NCBI GenBank assembly: GCA_004802705.1
Contig: SGPL01000782.1
Span: 1 to 12,087 of the forward strand
Direction of reading: 5' to 3'
Source of the DNA: Bondarzewia mesenterica
Lineage: Eukaryota > Basidiomycota > Agaricomycetes > Russulales > Bondarzewiaceae
Length of the DNA stretch: 12,087 bases
Both the position numbers and the translations under genes were made by a program. Below are positions 1-7,111 of this stretch, in pieces. The stretch's first letter is position 1. Every line of letters starts with the position of its first letter. Below the pieces are notes generated by a model, which had not been told where the DNA came from, did no database searches, and worked only from the letters and a program-made list of their open reading frames with translations.

Positions 1-1
1 T

Positions 2-280
2 ATAAAAACGGCAGGAAGTATTACTGTTGGTACAGGATTTACTTTTGCTCTATGTCACGAATTGGATGATATCTTAGCAAAAGAAGGTAAAGATCCATAT
101 TTTGTCCCAGGAATAAAAAAACAATTAGAAAATGTTGGGGTAAATGATCAAATTAAAAAAATAGCTGATAAAATGGGAATTAAGGATACAGTACAAAATA
201 ATCCTACTTCATTTTTTGATAGTATGAGCGAAGATGAACAAATAAAATTTCAACCGCCGAAGGCGAGAGACTGGATTTAA
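2..280 (+). CDS. Partial mitochondrial-type ORF, unknown function (5' end outside the window)
   Basis: The frame is open from base 2 to the TAA at 278-280, so the N-terminus is missing. It reads ...TAGSITVGTGFTFALCHELDDILAKEG...: a short glycine-rich, mildly hydrophobic stretch, then a charged, lysine-rich helical part and an acidic NPTSFFDSMSEDEQ segment. I do not recognise the family. Codons are strongly A/T-ending (att, aaa, gat, tta), unlike every gene to the right, which fits fungal mitochondrial DNA or a mitochondrial plasmid. The last residues before the stop (QPPKARDWI) come from a GC-rich palindromic segment at 254-275 that looks inserted. Beyond it, similar AT-rich coding-like sequence continues in two other frames up to a TAA at 397-399. 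The real C-terminus was therefore probably longer and has been broken. A true short ORF is the alternative. Confidence 0.5.
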   Translation: MKTAGSITVGTGFTFALCHELDDILAKEGKDPYFVPGIKKQLENVGVNDQIKKIADKMGIKDTVQNNPTSFFDSMSEDEQIKFQPPKARDWI

Positions 281-399
281 ACCTGAAGATGGAAAAAAAA
301 CGCCTTTGGCGAGTAGATTATATAAATAATAACAAAGGTATTGGTAAAGAAATTAATGAAATTATTAATAAAAATGACCCATTCGGTACTAAGAAATAA
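281..399 (+). pseudogene. Displaced C-terminal remnant of the mitochondrial-type ORF
   Basis: After the stop at 278-280, frame 276-299 reads FKPEDGKK. After the GC element at 301-316, a third frame from 316 reads DYINNNKGIGKEINEIINKN and ends at TAA 397-399. Base composition and lysine/asparagine-rich style match the upstream ORF. Each frame change sits exactly at a GC-rich palindrome whose plausible length (22 nt for 254-275, 16 nt for 301-316) is 1 modulo 3. Two insertions would thus explain both frameshifts. That this was one reading frame is inference from composition and frame arithmetic; no homologue was compared. Confidence 0.4.
301..316 (+). repeat. GC-rich mini-element CGCCTTTGGCGAGTAG
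   Basis: This 16-nt GC-rich hairpin (CGCC-TTT-GGCG plus AGTAG) lies in AT-rich surroundings. A near-identical copy (15 of 16 bases) lies inverted at 673-688. A related hairpin core, CGCC-GAA-GGCG followed by AG, is at 255-265. Small mobile-like GC palindromes or double-hairpin elements are known from fungal mitochondrial genomes, and these copies look like that class. Confidence 0.6.
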
Positions 400-587
400 A
401 ATATATTTTTAAATTATATAAATTATCCCCCTAATACAATGGAGTTAATTAAAGGCTAGATAAATATAAAAATTAATCTAGTAAAATAAACTAAAACTAT
501 ATAAATAATAAATACCCCCATCCTCCCCTCTCGCCTGTTTGTTGCGGTAGCGCATCCGCCTTTTTTTTTATCAAAAGTGCGCTCCTT

Positions 588-613
588 ATTTTTTTTGCTA
601 TAGCAAAAAAAAT
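588..613. repeat. Perfect 26-bp palindrome
   Basis: The sequence around the centre 600/601 (TTTTTTGCTA/TAGCAAAAAA) extends three more paired bases on each side, giving a perfect 26-bp palindrome. It lies in the AT-rich, non-coding part of the mitochondrial-type segment. It could form a hairpin in RNA or a cruciform. No role can be assigned. Confidence 0.7.
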
Positions 614-672
614 TAGAGCCAACAAAATTAGTTGCTTCGCTAGGGGGAGGGGAGAGCCAGGAGTAATTTCCG

Positions 673-688
673 CTACTCGCCATAGGCG
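673..688 (-). repeat. Inverted copy of the GC-rich mini-element
   Basis: Read on the minus strand this is CGCCTATGGCGAGTAG. It differs from the element at 301-316 by one base in the loop and keeps the same AGTAG tail. The conserved tail outside the hairpin argues for a shared origin rather than two independent hairpins. Confidence 0.6.
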
Positions 689-835
689 GGAAAGCATTTT
701 AGAAATTAATATTATAATAATAATTTAGTGTGTCTCTCTGGCGTAGCCACTACTAATGAATTTTATCTATCGCCTCTTTTATTTTTTTCTTAATTTTGTC
801 TTAATTTTTTGGCTACGCAAGCGTACGCGACTAAT

Positions 836-886
836 NNNGNTTNAACTCNAANNNAAAAAAAAGCTTTTANAAATTAATTGGGCGNT
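836..886. other. N-rich junction between mitochondrial-type and nuclear sequence
   Basis: This patch holds 12 undetermined bases in about 50 positions. Left of it the sequence is AT-rich with mitochondrial-style GC palindromes. To its right the SET gene's exon 1 and its donor GTGAGC (897-892, minus strand) are intact. The break therefore falls within that gene's first intron. The Ns suggest low-quality read ends, so an assembly artefact is at least as likely as a genuine insertion of mitochondrial DNA. Confidence 0.6.
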
Positions 887-897
887 GAACTGCTCAC

Positions 898-1042
898 CAA
901 AGACACCTCGTCCTTTCCCTTCGGAGTACCTTATACAACACCCAGTCTTGTTCAGGTGCTGGGAAGACTTCAATAACTCTTTCGTACTTTGTGGATACTC
1001 GACGATATCNGGCGTTATGGTGGAAGGCAGAAAATCAGGCAT
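898..1042 (-). CDS. SET-domain protein, first exon only (partial)
   Basis: On the minus strand an ATG at 1042-1040 opens MPDFLPSTIT, runs through DIVEYPQSTKELLKSSQHL and NKTGCCIRYS, and reaches EGKGRGVF. It stops one base into the next codon at a good donor, g|GTGAGC (897-892). G-K-G-R-G-V-F followed by a small residue is the conserved opening of SET lysine-methyltransferase domains, where it forms part of the S-adenosylmethionine pocket. The remaining catalytic part (N-H-S-C and Y motifs) is not in the window because the contig switches to mitochondrial-type sequence in the intron. In-frame codons exist upstream of 1042, but this is the first ATG and its distance from the divergent ALG7 start fits. 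Substrate and subfamily cannot be told from 48 residues. Confidence 0.65.
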
Positions 1043-1269
1043 TTTACAGCCACCGACGCGCGGAGTCGCTCGTGACCACGACACGTCAATCCATCATCCC
1101 GATTCCCGACCGAGCCTGTTCCAACTTCAGCGCGACGTGGCCGTCCTCCACGTCTCAAGATTCTGCGCCGCGCGTTCTCTACTCTAACCAGCTCATAGCC
1201 CAGGAGGCCACGATTCTTCTCGCATACCTTGGTCTTCAGCTTTCCGACCGCGACGACATTGGACCTCCA
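1043..1269. promoter_or_regulatory. Shared divergent promoter of the SET gene and ALG7
   Basis: Only 227 bp separate the two divergent start codons, so the two genes must share or overlap promoter and 5' leader. The stretch is GC-rich with CGCG and CGAC runs and has no clear TATA box. No specific factor site can be named. Open frames running through it from the left are not supported by any homology. Confidence 0.5.
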
Positions 1270-3051
1270 ATGGCCAATCCTCTAGCGCCGAGGCCATTGC
1301 CCTCGGTTCTCCTCGCCTCGTTGGTACCAGTTGCGTCGTGGTTCATTGTTCGACCTTTGATTGAACCAATACCGCCTCTACCTGCATTGCATGTGTCTTT
1401 CGGTCTGTCGATCTTTGCACTACTGGCTACTCTTTACCTGGTGCCAGCTCTTGGACCGAAATTCATTCAAGCGAATCTCAAGGGGAGGGATTTGCTAAAA
1501 ACATACCATAACCCTATGTATGTTTCCCCAAATAATGATAAGTTGCTTGAATTAAGCGGTTTCTCTTTAGACCTGAGAGTCTCGGACTCGTTTGTGCCTC
1601 GATATATATTCTCCTCCTGATAATCTTCATTCCGTTCGCTTTCTCCTCCAACTCCCTTACGCACTCAAACCCACAATATACCGTCCGTGAGGGCATAATC
1701 ATCAATCAATTCCCCCATTATCAGGTGAGCTTTCTGACCCGTACTGAATAATATTTGTTAGTTAAAAGCGTGTGTCGGGATCAAGCTTTCCGTATACCTC
1801 TCATCCCTTTTGTCCCTGCTTATTGCCACATTACTCGGCTTTCTCGATGATATCTTTGACATCCGATGGAGGCATAAATTACCTATTCCAGTTATCGCGG
1901 CTATCCCGCTTCTTATGGTCTACTATGCCGAGCAAGGAAACACGCACGTCGTCGTGCCCATCCCCTTGCGCCCCCTCCTCGGCACACTGCTAAATCTAGG
2001 TAAACTTAAATCTCTTCCGAAACGCTCATGCCCCCATCCTGATCCCACCATGAAGGACCACTCTACTATCTTTATATGTCCCTCTTGTCGACCTTCACCA
2101 CAAATAGCATCAACATCCTCGCAGGAATAAATGGCTCCGAAGTCTCTCAAGCCCTCGTCATCGCCCTATCCGTCATCCTCAACGACCTGCTCTACCTCCC
2201 CTGGCCTCTTGATTTCCGCATCCCTCTACACCTTCTCGGCAGTCCTTCCGAAGTCGAAGTCGGTGGTGTATGGAGTGCTGGGATGGCTTATGGGAGTAAG
2301 GAACTCGTCGAGCGCCATTTGTTTAGCCTATATTTCATGCTTCCATTGGTGGGCGTTTGCTTGGGTTTCATGTACCATAACTGGTGCGTTTTTTTGCGAT
2401 CTGATTTCGAGCGAGATCGTCCGCTCACGACGAGGATTTAGGTATCCCGCCCGAGCATTTCCAGGGGACACGTTTTGTTATGTGACGGGCATGGCATTCT
2501 CAGTCGTGGGCATCCAAGCCCACTTCTCCAAAACACTTCTCCTCTTCTTCCTCCCACAAATATTCAATTTTTTGCTTTCCTGCCCACAATTGTTCGGCCT
2601 CGTCCCTTGCCCCCGACACCGGGTACCCCGGTAGGCTGCCAGTCAAACTAGCCTGCATGAATGTCTCAACTGATGCTTTGCAAACAGGTTTGACGCAAAC
2701 ACCAACCTCCTTCACCCCTCCAAAGCGATCTTTTCCAAGCCTCCGTCGAAATTGACTGTATTCACTCTTCGGACACTCTCAGCCCTCGGCCTCACGGAGC
2801 TGACCATTCACCCAAACACGGGAGCTATACTCGAATCGACGAACCTCACCATCCTCAACTTTTTATTGTTAAGATTTGGACCTATGAATGAGAAGAGACT
2901 GACACAGACGCTCATCGGTGTTCAGGTAAGTTGTTGCGCGCCTCATAGCCTGGGTACGGTCATTGAGTCTTTGCAGGTGGCGGGAAGCGTACTGGCATTC
3001 ACAGTTCGCTACGGTCTAGCTAACCTAGTGTACGACGGGGACCGTCGGTGA
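1270..3051 (+). CDS. ALG7: UDP-GlcNAc:dolichyl-phosphate GlcNAc-1-phosphate transferase (ALG7/DPAGT1), 7 exons, 481 aa
   Basis: This enzyme moves GlcNAc-1-phosphate from UDP-GlcNAc to dolichyl phosphate in the ER membrane, the first and tunicamycin-sensitive step of N-glycan precursor assembly. Exons inferred: 1270-1517, 1571-1724, 1786-1999, 2056-2383, 2442-2630, 2688-2925, 2977-3051, totalling 1446 nt in one frame. Family hallmarks are [14 protein letters not shown] (Asp155-Asp156), [13 protein letters not shown] (about 221-232), [13 protein letters not shown] (Asp324) and PCPRHRVPR (370-378, nucleotide-binding basic loop). Hydrophobic segments throughout fit about ten membrane spans. Length is slightly above yeast and human enzymes because of inserts typical of fungi ([20 protein letters not shown]). 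The start is the first ATG giving the usual N-terminus. The least certain junction is the acceptor at 1784-1785; an in-frame one at 1760-1761 would add eight residues and leave a 37-nt intron. Confidence 0.93.
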
Positions 3052-3660
3052 TAGTGGGGTTTAAGTCGTGACCCTCATCTAGTTTTATTTAAAGCAGTGG
3101 AGACACCTAACGATGTGCGGAACCCCGATGCTGGAGAGGCGTACGGGGAGGCGGGTGACATGCCTTCCGCCTGATAGCGTGATGAGGGGAGCTCAGTACG
3201 TCCGCTAGTACCGGTCGGCTGATGCGGGCATAGTACGGAGATCCGTGGCAGTGAAGGGTTGGTGAAGGGGCTGTAATAGGCTGTAATAGGCTGTAATTGG
3301 TGAGGGTTGCTAATAGCCGGGAATGCTTTTTTGTGTGTGTTGGAGTGTTGAACCAACTTTTTTTTGGACGAACGACCTGTGATATCATGGCTTTCGGTCT
3401 ACGGTCAGAATGTGCATTACGCTGATCCTTAGCGTAATTCACATGTTGCGGTTGTCACCGTTAACCGTTGTCGACATTTCGGGCACGACTCAGAGATGAG
3501 GCGCTGGGAGGCGCGTGCGTCGACGACCAACGGACCATAATTTTTTGAGACAAGAAAGACGCCAGTGTAGAAGAATCGGTAGTTTTTCTGGGGGAGATGT
3601 CAACGGTAGGAGATGATGTGTGTCGAGGCGGCCTGGAGCACAAAAAAAGAAGAAAACTGC
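3052..3660. other. Intergenic: ALG7 3' side and distal upstream region of isocitrate lyase
   Basis: No gene is supported. The minus-strand open frames here have no recognisable content and no splice logic. The only structure I see is a three-copy 10-bp repeat at 3271-3300. The ALG7 3' UTR and polyadenylation site should lie in the first part, but no canonical AATAAA stands out. Confidence 0.5.
3271..3300 (+). repeat. Three tandem copies of CTGTAATAGG
   Basis: Two perfect copies (3271-3290) are followed by a third with one change (CTGTAATTGG, 3291-3300). It lies between ALG7 and isocitrate lyase, about 590 bp upstream of the latter's start. It could be a microsatellite-like slippage product or a binding-site array; nothing in the sequence decides this. 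Confidence 0.75.
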
Positions 3661-3885
3661 GGGGAGCCGTGAGCGGCAGAGCCGTGGGCACAACCTGGGC
3701 ACATCTCTCGCCGTTCGGGATAGGTCGGCGGAGTCGAAGTGCGGGGTAAGCAAATCACATGTCAGGCCTACACCTCCTCCCAATTCCAATTCACCTCCAG
3801 TCCGATCCAATGTGTGCATTAAATAATACCCTTCTCTTCTCTCGACACTCACCACTGTCCCCCCTATCCCTGTCAACTCTCCACA
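3661..3885 (+). promoter_or_regulatory. Isocitrate lyase promoter
   Basis: Elements in order: CCG-N4-CGG at 3667-3676 and CCG-N2-CGG at 3711-3718, everted CCG/CGG pairs of the sort bound by fungal Zn2Cys6 regulators; CCAAT at 3786-3790 and 3807-3811; a TATA-like TTAAATAATA at 3819-3828, 58 bp before the start codon; and a pyrimidine-rich leader at 3829-3884 ending CCACA before ATG. Isocitrate lyase genes in ascomycetes are induced on acetate by Zn2Cys6 activators of the FacB/Cat8 type. Whether these sites serve such a factor here is inference. Confidence 0.5.
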
Positions 3886-5826
3886 ATGTCCTTCAACGAA
3901 CGAGCAAAATTCCAGGCTGAGGTTGCCCAAGTCGAGCAATGGTGGAAGGTAGGTTCTTGATCTCCTTGTCGTGCTCGCGGGCAGTTCCTCAACTCCTGTT
4001 GTTCAAACGATTGTAGAGCCCACGCTTCGCACGAGTCAAGCGCGCCTATACTGCTGAGCAGGTTGTCTCCAAACGCGGTACCATCCCAATTACCTACCCC
4101 TCCGATATCCAGGGCAAGAAAGCCTGGCAGCTCTTTACTGAGCATTTCAAGCGGGGGACGCCCTCACACACTTATGGAGCGTGAGTCAGATAGCTTAGTC
4201 GTCAAAAAAAAAAAGTTTTTTTCTAATCTAATACGATAGACTGGATCCTGTCCAGGTAACACAAATGGCTAAGTACCTGGAGACGGTTTATGTATCTGGA
4301 TGGCAATCCTCCAGTACTGCGTCAAGCACCAATGAGCCAGGTCCTGACCTTGCCGGTACGTCTATAAACTTCACGGCGTATCATTACCGTACACCGATTG
4401 CTGGTCATTATTTCAGATTACCCGTACAATACCGTGCCGCTGAAGGTCGAGCACTTGTTCATGGCTCAGCTCTTCCACGACCGGAAACAACGCGAGCTTC
4501 GCTCCCGCCTCTCAGACGCAGAGCTTGCCTCAACACCCTACGTCGACTACCTTCGTCCCATCATTGCCGACGCAGATACCGGACATGGAGGTATCACCGC
4601 CGTCATGAAGCTCGCCAAGCTCTTCGTTGAGAAGGGCGCTGCGGGCATCCATATTGAGGATCAGGCAGCAGGAACGAAGAAGTGTGGACACATGGCGGGC
4701 AAAGTCCTCGTTCCCATTCAAGAACACATCAATCGCCTCATCGCGATCCGGCTGCAGTTCGACATCATGGGCGTGGAGAACCTCGTCATCGCGCGCACGG
4801 ATTCGGAAGCCGCGACGCTCATCACGACGAATGTCGACTACCGTGACCACGCGTTCATCCTCGGTACGACCAACCCGTCCTTGAGGTCGCTTGTCACCGT
4901 GATGTCCGAGGCGGAGGCACAGGGCAAGTACGGTGATGAACTTCAAGCCATCGAGAACGCGTGGATCTCCCAGGCTGGTCTCCAGCTCTTCTCCGTTACG
5001 CTCGCGGATGCCCTCAAGGCACAGACATCCGCCTCACCAGCGACCCTTGCCTCATTCACCGCGCGCGTCGCTCATGTGTCCTATGCCGACGCCGTCGCCA
5101 TTGCGCAGAAGGAGTTCGGGCTCAAGACGGTGCCGTTCTGGGACTGGGACCTCCCCCGTACGACCGAAGGGTTTTACCGCTACCAGGGCGGCACGCAGTG
5201 CGCGATCAACCGCGCCATCGCGTTCGCGAATTACGCGGATCTCCTGTGGATGGAGACCAAGAAGCCCATCTTGGCGCAGGCGAAAGAGTTCGCGGAGGGC
5301 GTGCACAGTGTGCATCCCAAGCAATGGCTCGCGTATAACTTGAGCCCCAGTTTCAATTGGGATGCCGCTGGCCTCGGGGAGCGTGACATGAAGGACTATG
5401 TCTGGCAGCTTGCAAAGCTCGGATTCGTGTGGCAGTTCATCACGGCGAGTTTATCTTTCGCGAGTGTAGTACCCCATTTTCTGACGATTTTTGAAATGGT
5501 AAATAGCTCGGTGGTCTGCATTCGAATGCTTACATTTCGGACCTCTTCGCGCAATCCTTCGCGAAGGATGGCATGAAGGCGTATGTCGAGATCGTCCAGA
5601 GACGGGAACGAGACATCGGCACGGACATACTCACGCATCAAAAGGTACGCGTACACTGCCGTTCTTTTCGTCAACTGCGATATGTACTCATTGGACTTTA
5701 TCCGAACAGTGGAGCGGTGCCGAATATGTCGATGCGCTGCTCAAAACCGTCACCGGTGGTGTCTCATCGACGGCGGCGATGGGCCAAGGTGTCACCGAGG
5801 CGCAGTTCGCGAAGACGAAGTTGTAG
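3886..5826 (+). CDS. ICL1: Isocitrate lyase, 6 exons, 541 aa
   Basis: It cleaves isocitrate to glyoxylate and succinate in the glyoxylate cycle, allowing growth on acetate or fatty acids. In some wood-decay fungi it also feeds oxalate production. Exons inferred: 3886-3948, 4017-4180, 4240-4355, 4417-5444, 5507-5644, 5710-5826, totalling 1626 nt. The protein begins [20 protein letters not shown] and carries the ICL signature [13 protein letters not shown] with catalytic Cys204. Other marks are [32 protein letters not shown] and SPSFNW (about 424-429). Length fits fungal ICLs (about 530-560). The ATG at 3886 has a good context (CCACAATGTC). Intron 4 (5445-5506) starts with GC, not GT. The C-terminus is AKTKL, close to but not a standard peroxisomal SKL signal. 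The neighbouring genes are unrelated. Confidence 0.95.
5445..5506 (+). other. GC-AG intron 4 of isocitrate lyase
   Basis: Family sequence demands FIT followed by L-G-G-L-H-S-N-A-Y. That needs exon 4 to end at ACG (5444) and exon 5 to begin CTCGGTGGT (5507). The donor is then GCGAGT and the acceptor AATAG, with a branch-like CTGAC at 5481-5485. No nearby GT keeps the frame: the GT at 5449 would leave the wrong phase. GC-AG introns are a known minority class. Confidence 0.7.
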
Positions 5827-6217
5827 TCCCGTTCACATACTTCATGTCAAGTAGCATTTTTCGAACGATTCATGAGATTGACGTCGACGTCGACGTCCTT
5901 GTAGCCTGTCTTGTCTTCTGTGTATATCATTCATACTGTACTGTTAGCAGAGTAAACGAGACTCTTCCTCAATGTTTTAGATACATAATCATATAGAGTG
6001 AGCTATCGTCGGCGTTATTTTGATAAATGTTGTTGTAAGTTACAGCGTGAAGTTGGCAAGACTCAAAAGCCGATGCTTGCTGTGTAGGACGGATTTCAAG
6101 ATGCTGGATTACCTTGCTTGCAAGGTCTTCCAGGGGTCTAAATTGTGGCGTCGTCCGTTCAACCGGGGTTTGCCGTGTTCGATTGAGTCATCACTGCTGC
6201 GTCATTCTCATTGTTTC
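5827..6217. other. Intergenic: isocitrate lyase 3' region
   Basis: This is non-coding sequence downstream of isocitrate lyase, presumably starting with its 3' UTR. It contains three head-to-tail GACGTC hexamers at 5880-5897. Short open frames show no recognisable protein. No RNA gene was seen. Confidence 0.5.
5880..5897. repeat. (GACGTC)3
   Basis: Three direct copies of the self-complementary hexamer GACGTC form an 18-bp perfect palindrome, 54 bp after the isocitrate lyase stop codon. It may simply be a simple-sequence expansion in the 3' UTR. The core ACGT resembles CRE/ATF-type bZIP sites (TGACGTCA), but no full TGACGTCA is present. Confidence 0.6.
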
Positions 6218-6304
6218 CGCTGACGCTGATGCGTATGTGGTTCTCTGGGTTTTTTTTTTGTCTCGCTGACGCTGATGCGTATGTGGTTCTCTGTTTTTTT
6301 TTTG
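6218..6304 (+). repeat. Tandem 46-bp duplication with poly-T spacers
   Basis: A 30-bp block starting CGCTGACGCTGATGCG is perfectly repeated at 6218-6247 and 6264-6293. Each copy is followed by a T run of about ten bases. The perfect identity points to a recent duplication in non-coding DNA. The block also holds an internal CGCTGA/CGCTGA doublet. Confidence 0.75.
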
Positions 6305-6714
6305 GCCTTTCAGTGACTTTCTTGCACGAGTTAATGAGGCCACTGCCGAAGTTTGACTGGTCTGCCAATGACTGTCGTGTCGATCGCTGCCATCTGTTCT
6401 ATCAGTCTCAGTCCTCTCACTTGTTCCTCTATCTTCTTTCCTCTCTGTCTCTGCTGAATGCGACTTGTCCAAGGCATCATCATTCAGCTTGTGTACTCTG
6501 CTTCTTCGCCTCTGCTGATAACTGCTTGCTTACTGGATCTTGCCTCCGCTCGCTCTCTCCATCGCTCGGTCTGTTGCCGCTGCTAAACCTTCAAACCCTT
6601 TCCACAGGAAGAAATTTATCAGTGGTTTGGATACATATTAAATTGTGTTTTTTAACACATGGTAGGTTCATGTTTCGGTACCAATTGTTTGTACTCTCAT
6701 CCTCTCTCGTCATC
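6305..6714. other. Intergenic, pyrimidine-rich, no supported gene
   Basis: The + strand is rich in TCT/CTC and TTC runs (for example 6397-6450), which keep a 570-base open frame (6211-6780) free of stops. Its translation is a low-complexity L/S/F-rich string with no domain. I see nothing else in it. Confidence 0.5.
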
Positions 6715-6916
6715 TCACGGCCATGTTTCCTTAACTTCCCTACTGACCGCAATTATGCTGCACCTCCGTATATTACTTAAAAAAAAATTCGCTTCACCGG
6801 TACTTCACCTCCATGTATTACTGAATGTTTTTTTAATTCGCCGCTGCTTCTCGTCCATATATTACAAAACAAATTTATGCTTCACGGCCATATTTCATTA
6901 ACTTCCCAACCGACCG
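6715..6916 (+). repeat. Degenerate tandem array, period about 45 bp
   Basis: The outer 35-bp blocks at 6715-6749 and 6882-6916 (TCACGGCCATRTTTC...) match at 31 of 35 positions. Between them a TCCRTRTATTAC core recurs at 6765-6776, 6810-6821 and 6854-6865, spaced 45 and 44 bp, each followed by an A/T run and a TTCGC-like block. It looks like an old, decayed minisatellite upstream of the capping-protein gene. Confidence 0.55.
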
Positions 6917-7111
6917 ACTAAGAATGCCAATTACACTCATCAGACTGCTGAATAACCCGTAAAAAGTGCAGCAAAATTTGCAAGCAAGGTATGCGCCGAC
7001 GCAGTCCGCACTCCCCCAGTAGAAAAGGAAGGTCTCAATTACTAAATCAGGATCACATTTGGTGTTTTCGGGGATGGCCGACATACAGACTTGAGCACGA
7101 ACAAGGCAACG
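6917..7111 (+). promoter_or_regulatory. Upstream region of the capping-protein gene
   Basis: About 195 bp lie between the degenerate repeat array and the start codon. No TATA or CCAAT motif stands out. It is assigned as promoter and leader only by position. The array at 6715-6916 lies immediately upstream and could be part of it. Confidence 0.35.

Larger units (their letters stand above)
400..835. other. AT-rich mitochondrial-type intergenic sequence with GC clusters
   Basis: No convincing gene lies here. Open frames on the minus strand at 456-697 are low-complexity readings of poly-A/T tracts. The stretch holds several GC clusters and short palindromes: a C-rich/GC patch near 516-561, the 26-bp palindrome at 588-613, the inverted mini-element at 673-688, TGGC-GTA-GCCA at 739-749 and GCGTACGC at 821-828. 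This mosaic of AT-rich DNA with GC clusters is typical of fungal mitochondrial spacers. I saw no tRNA. Confidence 0.55.

Noticed and set aside
456..697. Minus-strand frames in the mitochondrial-type segment
   Set aside because: They are built from poly-A/T tracts and GC clusters, with no protein-like pattern.
885..1269. Possible N-terminal extension of ALG7 in frame from 991
   Set aside because: The frame carries no family similarity, crosses the SET exon 1 antisense, and the ATG at 1270 gives the expected N-terminus.
3490..3939. 149-codon minus-strand frame before and over isocitrate lyase exon 1
   Set aside because: It overlaps the promoter and first exon of isocitrate lyase antisense, and has no recognisable content or splice signals.
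4530..5343. Long frames on both strands overlapping isocitrate lyase exon 4
   Set aside because: They are shadows of a GC-rich coding exon; only the isocitrate lyase frame has family motifs.
6159..6472. Minus-strand K/R/T-rich open frames
   Set aside because: They are antisense readings of the same T-rich duplication; the repeated QRQRDKKK-like strings come from the repeat, not from a protein.
6211..6780. 189-codon + strand open frame
   Set aside because: It spans the 46-bp duplication and poly-T runs, and its translation is a low-complexity L/S/F-rich string with no domain. Pyrimidine-rich sequence lacks stops by composition.
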